NCBI GenBank assembly: GCA_049423065.1
Contig: JBMSQB010000030.1
Location: 1 to 48,515, forward strand
Length of the DNA: 48,515 bases
Source of the DNA: SYIM01 sp041182885
GTDB taxonomy: Bacteria; Pseudomonadota; Gammaproteobacteria; Burkholderiales; Burkholderiaceae_E
Direction: 5' to 3'
The position numbers were made by a program, and so were the translations under genes. The notes under the pieces were generated by a model that did not search any database, was not told where the DNA came from, and was given only the letters and a program-made list of their open reading frames with translations. This document shows positions 34,896-42,964 of this stretch, piece after piece; the first letter of the stretch is position 1, and each line of letters begins with the position of its first letter.

Positions 34896-36005
34896 TCAGC
34901 TGCTCGCGACCTGAATCTGTGCGAGCTGCGGCATGATGCGATGCGCATTACCCGAATCAATCGCCCGCCGCTCATCAGCATTGAAAATCTGTGCGAGTCC
35001 GGCCACGTGTTCATCGGCACGACGATAGGGGTAATCGCTGCCGAATACGATCTGGGTGACCGGAACCAGCCGCGTGAGCGCAGCCATCGCCATCGGGTTT
35101 GAGGTCTGCGCAGTGTCGTAGTAGAAGCTGCGAAGCTCTTTCAGCACCCGCTCACTCGTGAAGCCGCGCTGCTTGTAGTTGGGCATGGACACGATCTGGA
35201 CCAGGAACCGGTCGGTGAGTGCGGCGATGGTGCCGCCCGCGTGCGAGAAGATGAAGTTGATGTCCGGACAGCGCTGCGCCGTTCCCGAGAAAACCAGGCT
35301 CGCGATGGTGCGCGTGGTGTCGGTTCCGTACTCGATGATGACAGGCGGCACGCCGCTTGCCACGTTCTCGCAGCAGGCCGGATTGTCGGGATGGGTGTAG
35401 GCGGTGACCTTTCGCCGATGCAGTTCATCCATGACCGGCGCAAACGCCTTGTCTCCCAGGTAACGCCCCTGGTAGCTGGTCATGAAGGCGACGCCGTCGG
35501 CTTTGAGGACATCGAGCGCATAGGCGATTTCGCGCAGCGTCTCGTCAACGTGAGGCATGGGCAGCAGCGCAAACATGCGGAACCGCCCCTTGGAACTGTC
35601 CACGAGCTTGCGTGTCCACTCGTTGGATTCGCGCGCCACGCGCGCGGCCTCGGCGGCGGGCAGAAAGCTCACGGCGGGAAGCGTGGGCGAGGTCATGGAT
35701 GTCGTGACACCCCCGCGGTCCATGTCTTCCAGCGACTGCTGAACGGTCCACTTCACCACCGGTGGCGAATCGAGCTTTGCGCGCCGAAGCGACTCAAGCC
35801 ATGCCGGTGGCACGATATGGTGATGAACGTCGATTCGCGGGGCAGCCGCCCCGCCGGCACCCGTCGTGGCGCAGCCTGAAGCGAGCGATAGTCCGCCCAG
35901 GGCGGCCAGACCGCCCAGTGCGCGGCGACGGCCTGCGTGGGGTTCGCCACAGGCGCAGCGCAGGCGATGGGACTGGGGGGCTGACGAGAGGTCTGCTGCA
36001 AGCAT
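34896..36005 (-). CDS. Amidohydrolase 2 family protein (ACMSD-like) with Tat/lipoprotein-type N-terminus
   Basis: 369 residues from the ATG at 36005, chosen for its GGAG ribosome site 6 bases upstream; an in-frame ATG at 36035 is the alternative. An N-terminal leader has twin arginines (RRRALGGLAALGG, from residue 26) and a lipobox-like LASGC with Cys45, suggesting export by Tat and lipid anchoring. The TIM-barrel has metal ligands H61/H63 (DVHHHIVPP), a His in YTHPDNP, one in FSHAGG and an Asp in FGSDYPY. ACMSD-like members decarboxylate or hydrolyse aromatic ring-cleavage products; the neighbouring extradiol dioxygenase fits that theme, but most relatives are cytoplasmic. Substrate unknown. 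The 30 residues before the arginines include a CxCG motif of unknown role. Confidence 0.82.
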   Translation of the reverse strand: MLAADLSSAPQSHRLRCACGEPHAGRRRALGGLAALGGLSLASGCATTGAGGAAAPRIDVHHHIVPPAWLESLRRAKLDSPPVVKWTVQQSLEDMDRGGVTTSMTSPTLPAVSFLPAAEAARVARESNEWTRKLVDSSKGRFRMFALLPMPHVDETLREIAYALDVLKADGVAFMTSYQGRYLGDKAFAPVMDELHRRKVTAYTHPDNPACCENVASGVPPVIIEYGTDTTRTIASLVFSGTAQRCPDINFIFSHAGGTIAALTDRFLVQIVSMPNYKQRGFTSERVLKELRSFYYDTAQTSNPMAMAALTRLVPVTQIVFGSDYPYRRADEHVAGLAQIFNADERRAIDSGNAHRIMPQLAQIQVASS

Positions 36006-36099
36006 GTCGGTCTCCGTTGGGGTTGTTGATCTCATGATGCGTGCCCCGAGTATGCATGCTGTCGCCCCCGCTGCACAGCGTGCTGTGCCGGGCCTGATT

Positions 36100-36813
36100 T
36101 CAACTTTTTGTCGGCTGGCGACTGCGCAGGCGAATGTTGAGCAACTCCACCACCACCGAGAAGGCCATCGCGAAATAGATGTAACCCTTGGGCACATGGT
36201 GATCGAACCCCTCTGCGATCAGCACCATGCCGACCACCACCAGGAAGCTGAGGGCCAGCATCTTGATGGTGGGGTGCCGGGAGACGAATTCTCCGATTGG
36301 CCGGGCAAACACCATCATGAGCGCAACCGACACCACCACGGCGGCGATCATCACCTCGACCCGGTCCACCATGCCTACTGCGGTGATGATCGAGTCGAGA
36401 GAGAACACCAGATCAATGATCATGATCTGGGCGATGATGGCGCCAAAGCTGGCCGCCGCGCTGGTGCGCCCGCCTTCGCCTCCTTCGATTGCGTGGTGGA
36501 TTTCGCTTGTGCTCTTCCAGATGAGGAAGAGGCCCCCCGCGATCAGGATCAGGTCGCGTCCAGAAATCGGCTGGCTGAAGACATTGAACAGCGGCTCGAC
36601 CAGCCCGATGATCCAGGACAACACCAGCAACAGGCCGATGCGCATGAACATGGCTGCGAACAGGCCGATGCGGCGCGCGAGTTCGCGCTGATGGGCGGGT
36701 AGCCGGTCCACCAGAATCGAAATGAAAATGATGTTGTCGATGCCCAGGACGAGTTCGAGCGCGGTAAGCGTGGCAAACGCGATCCAGGCTTCGGGTGACA
36801 GCAGCAGATCCAT
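36100..36813 (-). CDS. TerC-family integral membrane protein
   Basis: 237 residues from the ATG at 36813. It has about seven hydrophobic helices and the family's two acidic intramembrane motifs: E20/D26 (ALELVLGIDNIIFIS) and D134/D140 (IIDLVFSLDSIITAVGMV). TerC proteins (YkoY, Alx, TerC) export Mn2+ or help load metals onto exported proteins. It ends in a basic tail (RLRSRQPTKS). An upstream in-frame ATG (36867) would add 18 residues without hydrophobic character. It lies 94 bp upstream of the amidohydrolase, perhaps on its own promoter. Confidence 0.88.
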   Translation of the reverse strand: MDLLLSPEAWIAFATLTALELVLGIDNIIFISILVDRLPAHQRELARRIGLFAAMFMRIGLLLVLSWIIGLVEPLFNVFSQPISGRDLILIAGGLFLIWKSTSEIHHAIEGGEGGRTSAAASFGAIIAQIMIIDLVFSLDSIITAVGMVDRVEVMIAAVVVSVALMMVFARPIGEFVSRHPTIKMLALSFLVVVGMVLIAEGFDHHVPKGYIYFAMAFSVVVELLNIRLRSRQPTKS

Positions 36814-36941
36814 GGCGAGTCCGTAGGGAAAGTGCGAAGGTCGAGGATAAGGCCGGGGCGTGATCACGCCAGCGCAAGGGCTGACTTCACCCGGGTTTTT
36901 TCACTGAACCAAGCTCCCGCGCGCACCGGACTTGTCTGCCG

Positions 36942-37655
36942 TCAAAGGCAGTGCTGCGGGCTGGCGGCTTCGGTGTCGAGCGGCTGCGCCCGGGCAAGCG
37001 CAAGCCAGGTGGGCAACGCGATGGGGCGGGCATCGCGCGCCGGGGCTGGGCGCGCGATGTTCAGCGCATCGCCGCGGACGAGCAATACCCCGCACTCGGG
37101 CGGAATTTCTGCGGGATCAGCGATGGGTTCGCCTTGGGCCGATTCGCCAAGCACGTACCAGACGCGTTGCGCCAGCCCGAAGTAGGCGCCGCGTTTACCC
37201 GGTTGGCGCAGATCGCCCAGCAGATCGGCGCGACTCACCTTGATCTCGTGGATGGTGGGCTCAAGCGCGTGTTCGAGGCTGGAGATGCGAAGTGAAAAGA
37301 CATCCGGGCGGCAGGGGCCCCAACCGCCGCCCGGTGCTTCGGGTGACAGGAGCGAGAGCCCGGTCCAGGCGAGTCGGCCTTGCGCGACCAGCCACTGGGC
37401 GGTGAGTCGGACCAGTGCCTCGTGCGCGCCGAGCGCCCGGCGGTTCAGCGTCTGGGCGAGCGCGAGCGCCGCAACGCCTGCGTCGGTGACGCGGATCGTA
37501 TCGGGTCGCAGCCCAGGCTCGGGTGAAACCAGACGTTCGATCAGCCCTGCGCCCAGCAGATCGATCTCGACGGGGTCATGGCAGGGCCAGCCGGAGGAAC
37601 GGAACATCTGACGCAGGCGGCGCAAGTGGGGGCGACTGAGCGCGGAAGGGGGCAC
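36942..37655 (-). CDS. Putative PD-(D/E)XK / MmcB-like protein
   Basis: 237 residues from a GTG at 37655, chosen because GGAG precedes it by 7 bases; the longer open frame upstream overlaps the divergent FAD-subunit gene. The N-terminal half looks like a winged helix (RPHLRRLRQMF, LIERLVSPEPG, IRVTDAGVAALALAQ). The C-terminal half has D118 (CRPDVFSLR) followed by E137-x-K139 (IHEIKVSRADLLGDLR), the spacing and form of a PD-(D/E)XK nuclease core, and then LAQRVWYVLGE and PPECGVLLVRG strands as in the MmcB/DNA-repair related family. Function is not proven; restriction-like or repair nuclease activity is inference. Confidence 0.55.
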   Translation of the reverse strand: MPPSALSRPHLRRLRQMFRSSGWPCHDPVEIDLLGAGLIERLVSPEPGLRPDTIRVTDAGVAALALAQTLNRRALGAHEALVRLTAQWLVAQGRLAWTGLSLLSPEAPGGGWGPCRPDVFSLRISSLEHALEPTIHEIKVSRADLLGDLRQPGKRGAYFGLAQRVWYVLGESAQGEPIADPAEIPPECGVLLVRGDALNIARPAPARDARPIALPTWLALARAQPLDTEAASPQHCL

Positions 37656-37690
37656 GGTGCGGCTCCGGATTGGCGATCGGCGATGATGCG

Positions 37691-37722
37691 GGCCCGCGAG
37701 GCTCACCGGATGAGCCTGGGCC
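37691..37722. other. Strong inverted repeat in the divergent region before the cox-type genes
   Basis: AGGCTCA (37699-37705) and TGAGCCT (37711-37717) are perfect inverted repeats with a 5-base spacer. The flanks GGCCC (37691-37695) and GGGCC (37718-37722) extend the pairing to 12 bp with a 3-base bulge. It sits between the MmcB-like gene and the FAD subunit gene; no T-run follows on either strand, so an operator or mRNA leader hairpin is more likely than a terminator. Confidence 0.4.
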
Positions 37723-37838
37723 GACGGGCGCCGCACGCGTTTTAACGAGCCGTGCCGCTGGCAGGGGCCTTTCGAGGCGGTCGCGTCCGCGAGCGAATAC
37801 ACTTTCGGCTTCTCCGACACTTCCCGGCACAAATTCCG

Positions 37839-38621
37839 ATGCATGCATTCGAATACCGGCGCGCCGCCAGCCTGAGCGAGGCGTCCAGCACCCTTTCCCA
37901 GGACAGCGAGGCCCGGCCGCTGGCCGGCGGCATGACGCTGATTCCTTCCCTCAAACACCGGCTCAACCAGGTCTCGCAGCTGATCGATATCGGCCGCCTG
38001 CCCGACCTGCAGGGCATCGCGGTGCGCGCCGACCATCTCTGGATCGGCGCTGCGACCCGTCATCAGCAGGTGGCCGATTCCGCCGAGGTGGCCCGCGTGG
38101 CGTCGGGCCTCGCCAGGCTGGCTGGTCTGATTGGCGATCCACAGGTGCGCGCCCGCGGCACGATAGGCGGGTCGGTGGCGAACAACGATCCGGCGGCCGA
38201 CTATCCGGCGGCGGTCCTCGCGCTTGATGCGGTCGTTGTCACCGACCGGCGAGAACTCGCTGCAGCCGATTTTTTCCAGGGCTTTTTCATGACTGCCCTG
38301 GAACCGGGCGAACTCATCACGGGTATCCGTTTCAGGCTGCCGCGACGAAGCGCGTACGCCAAGTTCAAGCACCCCGCCTCGGGCTATGCCATGGCGGGCG
38401 TGTTCGCGGCCGACCTGGGCGCCGCGGGTTTGCGGGTGGCGGTGACGGGCGCGGGCGGTGGCGTGTTTCGCTGGACGGCGGCCGAGCAGGCCTGGGCGAA
38501 CGGTTCAACGGTCCCCACACTCGACCACCCCGATCTGCTCGAAGACATCCATGCGCCCGCCCGGTATCGCGCGCATCTGGCCAAAGTGATGTGCGAGCAG
38601 GCGCTGCGCGAGCTCGCCTGA
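37839..38621 (+). CDS. Xanthine dehydrogenase/CO dehydrogenase family FAD-binding subunit (CoxM-like)
   Basis: 260 residues from the ATG at 37839; earlier in-frame ATGs add sequence without family similarity. FAD-binding motifs are PLAGGMTLIPSLKHRL (28-43) and RGTIGGSVANNDPAADYP (106-123), then the C-terminal domain with FKHPASGYAMAGV. The subunit passes electrons from the iron-sulfur subunit to the final acceptor. The gene starts an M-S-L ordered operon. At 260 residues it is slightly short compared with CoxM (about 285), but both flavin loops are intact. Confidence 0.9.
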   Translation: MHAFEYRRAASLSEASSTLSQDSEARPLAGGMTLIPSLKHRLNQVSQLIDIGRLPDLQGIAVRADHLWIGAATRHQQVADSAEVARVASGLARLAGLIGDPQVRARGTIGGSVANNDPAADYPAAVLALDAVVVTDRRELAAADFFQGFFMTALEPGELITGIRFRLPRRSAYAKFKHPASGYAMAGVFAADLGAAGLRVAVTGAGGGVFRWTAAEQAWANGSTVPTLDHPDLLEDIHAPARYRAHLAKVMCEQALRELA

Positions 38622-38648
38622 GTCCCTTCTGATTTTTCTGGAACCGGA

Positions 38649-39119
38649 ATGAACATTTCGATTGAAGTAAACGGCAAGGCCCAGAGCCTCGAGGTTGAAG
38701 GTCGCACCCTGCTGGTCGAGGTGCTGCGCGAACAGCTCGGCCTCACCGGCACCCATGTCGGCTGTGACACCAGTCAGTGTGGCTGCTGTACCGTCCTGGT
38801 CGACGGGCAGGGCGTGAAGGCTTGCACCATGCTGGCCGGGCAGGCCGATGGCTGCCGCATTACCACCATCGAGGGTCTGGGCGGCCAATCGCTTCACCCG
38901 GTACAAGTGGCCTTTACCGAGTGCCATGCGCTTCAGTGCGGCTTTTGCACCCCGGGCATGATCATGTCGGTCACGTCGCTCCTTTCGCGCCACCCCAATC
39001 CCACCGACGAACAGATCATTGAAGGGCTTGCCGGCAATCTTTGCCGCTGTACGGGCTATGCCAACATCATCGCTGCGGTTCGGCAGGCAGCGGGTGCCAT
39101 GGCCGGGAGTGCTGCATGA
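38649..39119 (+). CDS. [2Fe-2S] subunit of the molybdenum hydroxylase (CoxS-like)
   Basis: 156 residues. The plant-type ferredoxin cluster is held by C39, C44, C47 and C59 (GCDTSQCGCC, KACT). The second, unique cluster is held by C97/C100 (QCGFC) and C132/C134 (CRC). All eight ligands are present. The gene follows the FAD subunit by 27 bp and its stop overlaps the next start by ATGA, so the three subunits are made together. It carries electrons from the molybdenum site to FAD. Confidence 0.95.
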   Translation: MNISIEVNGKAQSLEVEGRTLLVEVLREQLGLTGTHVGCDTSQCGCCTVLVDGQGVKACTMLAGQADGCRITTIEGLGGQSLHPVQVAFTECHALQCGFCTPGMIMSVTSLLSRHPNPTDEQIIEGLAGNLCRCTGYANIIAAVRQAAGAMAGSAA

Positions 39120-41389
39120 GCGCCGTCCCCGCTTCGGAAACCAGTCTGCCGGGCGTGCACTACGCGCGCCGCGAAGACCATCGCCTCATTACCGGCACGG
39201 GGGCGTTCACCGATGATCTGCGTCCTGATCAGATGCTCCACGGGCATGTGATCCGATCGCCGCACGCCCGCGCCCGCATCGTGCGTGTTGATCTGTCGGC
39301 GGTGCGCGCAGCGCCGGGCGTTCATTGGGTGATGACGGCCGAGGAAGTCATCCAGCAGGGCGGCGGCAGCCTTCCCAACAGCTTCACCTTCCCAGGCCGC
39401 GGCGGCACGACCCAGCAGGTCGCCACCATGCCGGTGCTCGCACACGGGCAGGTGCTGTTTGTGGGTCAGCCGGTTGCCATGGTGGTGGCTGACACGGCCG
39501 CGCAGGCGCAGGATGCGGCCGAACTCGCCGACATCGAATACGAAGAGCTCGAGCCTGTGGTGACCCCCGACCAGGCGCTTGCGCCCGGGGCGCCGCAGTT
39601 GCACCCGAACGTGCCGGGCAATCTGTCGCTGCATTTCGAGTCGGGTGACGAGCAGGCGGTGGCCGAGGCCTTTGCGCGCGCTCCGCTCAAAAGCCGGCAT
39701 CGCGTCCACAGTCAGCGTCTGGTTGGCTTTCCGATGGAGCCTCGGGCGGTGATCGCCTCGCATGATGCTCAAACCGGCATCACCCGGCTCTTCACCCCTT
39801 CGCAGGGCGTCACCGGCATGCTCAAGTCGGTCGCGGTCGCAAGCGGCATTCCAGCGGAGCAGATCGACGTTCTCACCTACGATGTGGGCGGCTCTTTCGG
39901 GCTGCGCTCAAACCCCTATAGCGAGCATGTGCTGGTGGTTCTGGCTGCCCGGCATCTGGGCCGCCCGGTGGGCTGGACCGGCACACGATCGGAAGTGTTC
40001 GTGAGCGAATACCAGGGCCGGGCCCTCACGCTCGATGGCTCGGTCGCGCTTGACCGTGACGGCCGGATTCTCGCGCTCCGCTTCGACGATACGATCGATC
40101 TCGGAGCCTTCAGTGCCGGGCCCAGTTCACTTATTGGCGCGCGCAACCTGTCGGTCACGATGGGTGGGTCTTATCGCGTCCCAGCGCTCTACATGAACTC
40201 GAAGCTTGTCTACACCAATGCCGTGCCGATGGCCGCGTACCGGGGGGCGGGCCGACCCGATATCGCCTTTGCCATCGAAACGCTGCTCGATCACGCGGCG
40301 CACGAGCATGGCTTTGATCCGGTGGTGTTGCGGCGGATCAATTTCATCCCGCCCGAGGCGTTTCCCTACAAGACCGCCAACGGCACGCTCTACGATCTGT
40401 GCGAATTCCACCGCACACTCGATCGCGCACTCGAGTTGTCGGACTGGGCGGGGTTCGACGCGCGTCGCGAGGCCGCTGCCCGGCAGGGCAAGCTGCGCGG
40501 CATCGGGCTCGCCTGCTATCTCGAGGCTTCCGGTGCCGGCGCAGTGCCCGCCGACACGGTGCAGGGTGATTTCGACGAGCAGGGGCAGCTCACGATTTAT
40601 GGGGTCACCGGCGCATCTGGCCAGGGTCATGAAACCTCGTTTGCCACCATCGTCGAACAGGAACTCGGGCTGCCTGCCTCGCGCGTCCGTTATGCGGCCG
40701 GGCATCATGGTCGGGCGTTGATGGGCAACGGCACTGGGGGCTCGCGCACGCTCTATGGCGCAGGCAGCGCCATCGTCGAGCTCTGTGCCCGTATCCGCGA
40801 GCAGGCGCAGACGCTCTGGGCAGAGTCGGGCGGGGCGGCGGGATCTGCACCCGACCTCGCCACCTGGATTCCCCGGCTCGACGCTGCGCAGCGTGCGCGG
40901 CTGTCCGCCGAGGGCAAGGCGCAGTCGGGATCCACCTTTCCGAATGGCACCCATGTGGCGGAGATCGAAATTGATCCTGCCACCGGCATCACCGACGTCG
41001 TGCGCTACGTGGCGGTTGACGATCTGGGGCGCGTCATTTCCCCGCAGCTTGTCATCGGGCAACTTCAGGGCGGCGTGGTGCAGGGCTGGGGGCAGGTGTT
41101 CTGCGAGCATGCCATCTACGATGAGCGTGGTCAGCTGAGCACCGGCTCGCTCATGGACTACGCGCTGCCCAAGGCGGGCTGCATCCCGACCGTCGAGGCG
41201 GAGCAGATTCAGGCCCGAACCGAACTCAATCGCGTGGGCGCCAAAGGCGTGGGCGAAGCCGGCTGCACGGGTTCCATCCCCGCACTGACCAACGCCATGA
41301 TGAACGCCCTGCGCCGCCAGGGCGTGGCGGCAATGGACACCCCGTTTACGGCTGCCCGTGTATGGGAGGCGCTGAACCCCGCCGCCTGA
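39116..41389 (+). CDS. Molybdopterin-binding catalytic subunit (CoxL/XdhB-like, form II type)
   Basis: 757 residues from the ATG at 39116 (ATGA overlap with the iron-sulfur gene). Domains: N-terminal a/b hammerhead (LPGVHYARREDHRLITGTG onward), then the two molybdopterin-binding domains. Cofactor and active-site motifs: GSFGLRSN, A374-YRGAGR380, GASGQGHETS and the catalytic Glu714 in KGVGEAGC. True form I CO dehydrogenases have AYxCSFR at the active loop; here it is AYRGAGR, as in form II and other aldehyde, purine or aromatic hydroxylases. So this probably hydroxylates an organic substrate, not CO. No MoCu or cofactor-sulfuration genes (coxDEF, xdhC) follow directly, so maturation factors must be elsewhere. 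Confidence 0.92.
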   Translation: MSAVPASETSLPGVHYARREDHRLITGTGAFTDDLRPDQMLHGHVIRSPHARARIVRVDLSAVRAAPGVHWVMTAEEVIQQGGGSLPNSFTFPGRGGTTQQVATMPVLAHGQVLFVGQPVAMVVADTAAQAQDAAELADIEYEELEPVVTPDQALAPGAPQLHPNVPGNLSLHFESGDEQAVAEAFARAPLKSRHRVHSQRLVGFPMEPRAVIASHDAQTGITRLFTPSQGVTGMLKSVAVASGIPAEQIDVLTYDVGGSFGLRSNPYSEHVLVVLAARHLGRPVGWTGTRSEVFVSEYQGRALTLDGSVALDRDGRILALRFDDTIDLGAFSAGPSSLIGARNLSVTMGGSYRVPALYMNSKLVYTNAVPMAAYRGAGRPDIAFAIETLLDHAAHEHGFDPVVLRRINFIPPEAFPYKTANGTLYDLCEFHRTLDRALELSDWAGFDARREAAARQGKLRGIGLACYLEASGAGAVPADTVQGDFDEQGQLTIYGVTGASGQGHETSFATIVEQELGLPASRVRYAAGHHGRALMGNGTGGSRTLYGAGSAIVELCARIREQAQTLWAESGGAAGSAPDLATWIPRLDAAQRARLSAEGKAQSGSTFPNGTHVAEIEIDPATGITDVVRYVAVDDLGRVISPQLVIGQLQGGVVQGWGQVFCEHAIYDERGQLSTGSLMDYALPKAGCIPTVEAEQIQARTELNRVGAKGVGEAGCTGSIPALTNAMMNALRRQGVAAMDTPFTAARVWEALNPAA

Positions 41390-41517
41390 GCGCGTCACCG
41401 GCGGGGAGGCGAGGCACCGCGCCGCCCGCGCCGGTCGTCGCGCGTGCGAACCGGAGGGGCGCGCTGGCCGCTTTGATCGCCGCGCGCGCGTCTGGTTGTG
41501 GGCGCAGGGGTGGAATC

Positions 41518-41937
41518 GTGAGCGGTTTCGTGTCCGCTGCGTTCTGCGTGATGGGTCTTGGGCTGGTCGCCCACACGGCGAGCGGGTTCAGCTTGACCGG
41601 CATCGATCCCGATCTGAAAAGTCACCCGCTGCAGTCCGCAGAATTTGGCCGACTCGATATTCGCGCGGGCTGGGTGGACGGCGCACCCGAACGGATGGTG
41701 TTCGAGATTCGCAATCCGCTGGCCGCTCCGGTGCATTGTGCGAGCGTTCAGCTCGACCTCCGCGACCGGGGTCGTGTGATCCGGGGCCTCGAGCCCGCGG
41801 TGTGGGTGCCCGCCAACCAGCTGCGTCGCAGCGGGCTCCGGCCGCTCCGCAAGGAAGAGGTGAAGCAGTTCAGTCTGGTCTGCACCTGCCTGCGGCGCAG
41901 CGACAAGGGACCCTGCGAGGCCCCGCTCAAGCCCTAA
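41518..41937 (+). CDS. Small exported protein of unknown function
   Basis: 139 residues if started at the GTG at 41518, which has a purine-rich AGGGGTGG upstream. The longer open frame begins inside the molybdenum subunit gene and its extra part is not protein-like. Residues 1-24 form a signal peptide or membrane anchor (SAAFCVMGLGLVAHTASG). The mature part has a beta-rich look (MVFEIRNPLAAPVHCASVQLDL) and four cysteines: C74, C122, C124 and C133 (VCTCLRR, GPCEAP). The cysteines could form disulfides or bind metal. It follows the cox-type genes by 128 bp and converges on the Bug gene with 4 bp between stops. No family recognised. Confidence 0.55.
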   Translation: MSGFVSAAFCVMGLGLVAHTASGFSLTGIDPDLKSHPLQSAEFGRLDIRAGWVDGAPERMVFEIRNPLAAPVHCASVQLDLRDRGRVIRGLEPAVWVPANQLRRSGLRPLRKEEVKQFSLVCTCLRRSDKGPCEAPLKP

Positions 41938-41941
41938 CGCC

Positions 41942-42964
41942 TTACTCGGCCCGGATATCGGCTGAGGCCACGACCCGACGCCACTTGGCGATGTCGGCGC
42001 TCACCAGCGCCCGGAAGTCGGCAGCGCTGCCGCCAACGGGTTCGCCGCCCAGGGTGTCGATCAACTTGCGAACCTCGGTGTCGGCGAGCGTACGCGCGAC
42101 CGCCTGCTGAACCACACCAATCGTGGTGGCGGGTGTTCCGGCGGGTGCGAAGAGGCCGAACCAGGCCACGGTTTCGAAGCCCTTCAGTCCCGCCTCGTCA
42201 AGCGTGGGCGCGTCCGGCAACAGCGGGGAGCGGGTGAGCGTGGTCACACCCAGGGCCCGAACCCGGCCGTTACGGATATGACCGATGGCCGGTGGAAGGT
42301 TGCCAAGAAAGAGCGCGACCTCGCCCGAGATGACTGCGTTGAGTGCGCCGACTGCGCCCTTGTAGGGCACGTGCAGCAGATCGACGCCTGCCATCAGCTT
42401 GAAGAGTTCGGCCGACAGATGGGCCGAACTGCCCACGCCGCCAGAGCCGTAGGCAAATTTTCCGGGTTGGGCTTTCAACAGCCGGATCAGTTCGACGACC
42501 GAATTCGCACCCAGTTGCGGGCTGACAACCAGCACGTTGGGGGCACGCATGACCAGGGTGACGGGATCGAATCCGCGCTCAAGGTCGTAGGGCAGCTTGT
42601 AGATCGCGGCGTTGATGCCGTTCGAACCGGCGTTTCCCATGAGCAGGGTGTGACCGTCGGGGTTGGCCGATACCGCGGCCTCGGTACCGATACGGCCGCC
42701 TGCGCCAGGCCGGTTTTCCACCACCACCGGGTGTCCCCAGCTGTCCGACAGCCGCTGCGCGAGCGCCCGCGCGGTCAGGTCGGAGCCATCGCCCGGCGGG
42801 CTTGGAACGATGATGCGGACCGCACGGGTCGGGAAGGGCTGGGCGCTGACGATGGCGGGTAGCGCAGCAATGAATGTGGCGAGCGCACCGGCCGCAATGG
42901 CCGCGATTGCCGCGCGACGCGTGCGGATGCGGGATTCCAGAGTGAGCAGCGTGGCAGCGGGCAT
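41942..42964 (-). CDS. Bug-family (TctC-like) tripartite tricarboxylate transporter binding protein
   Basis: 340 residues. A long signal peptide (1-41, cut after IVSA) leads into QPFPTRAVRIIVPSPPGDGSD, the family's hallmark start. Further conserved parts are VVENRPGAGGRIGTEAVS-like sequence, DGHTLLMGNAGSNGIN, FAYGSGGVGSSAHLSAELF, VPYKGAVGALNAVISGEV and APAGTPATTI. Bug proteins bind carboxylates, amides or aromatic acids in the periplasm; most act without adjacent TctAB membrane genes, as here. The ATG directly follows the TGA of the enolase-superfamily gene (TGAATG), so the two are coupled; the ligand is likely that enzyme's substrate or a relative. Confidence 0.93.
   Translation of the reverse strand: MPAATLLTLESRIRTRRAAIAAIAAGALATFIAALPAIVSAQPFPTRAVRIIVPSPPGDGSDLTARALAQRLSDSWGHPVVVENRPGAGGRIGTEAAVSANPDGHTLLMGNAGSNGINAAIYKLPYDLERGFDPVTLVMRAPNVLVVSPQLGANSVVELIRLLKAQPGKFAYGSGGVGSSAHLSAELFKLMAGVDLLHVPYKGAVGALNAVISGEVALFLGNLPPAIGHIRNGRVRALGVTTLTRSPLLPDAPTLDEAGLKGFETVAWFGLFAPAGTPATTIGVVQQAVARTLADTEVRKLIDTLGGEPVGGSAADFRALVSADIAKWRRVVASADIRAE

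Noticed and set aside
39116..41389. Aerobic CO dehydrogenase (form I coxL)
   Set aside because: The active-site loop is AYRGAGR, lacking the Cys of AYxCSFR needed for the Mo-Cu centre.
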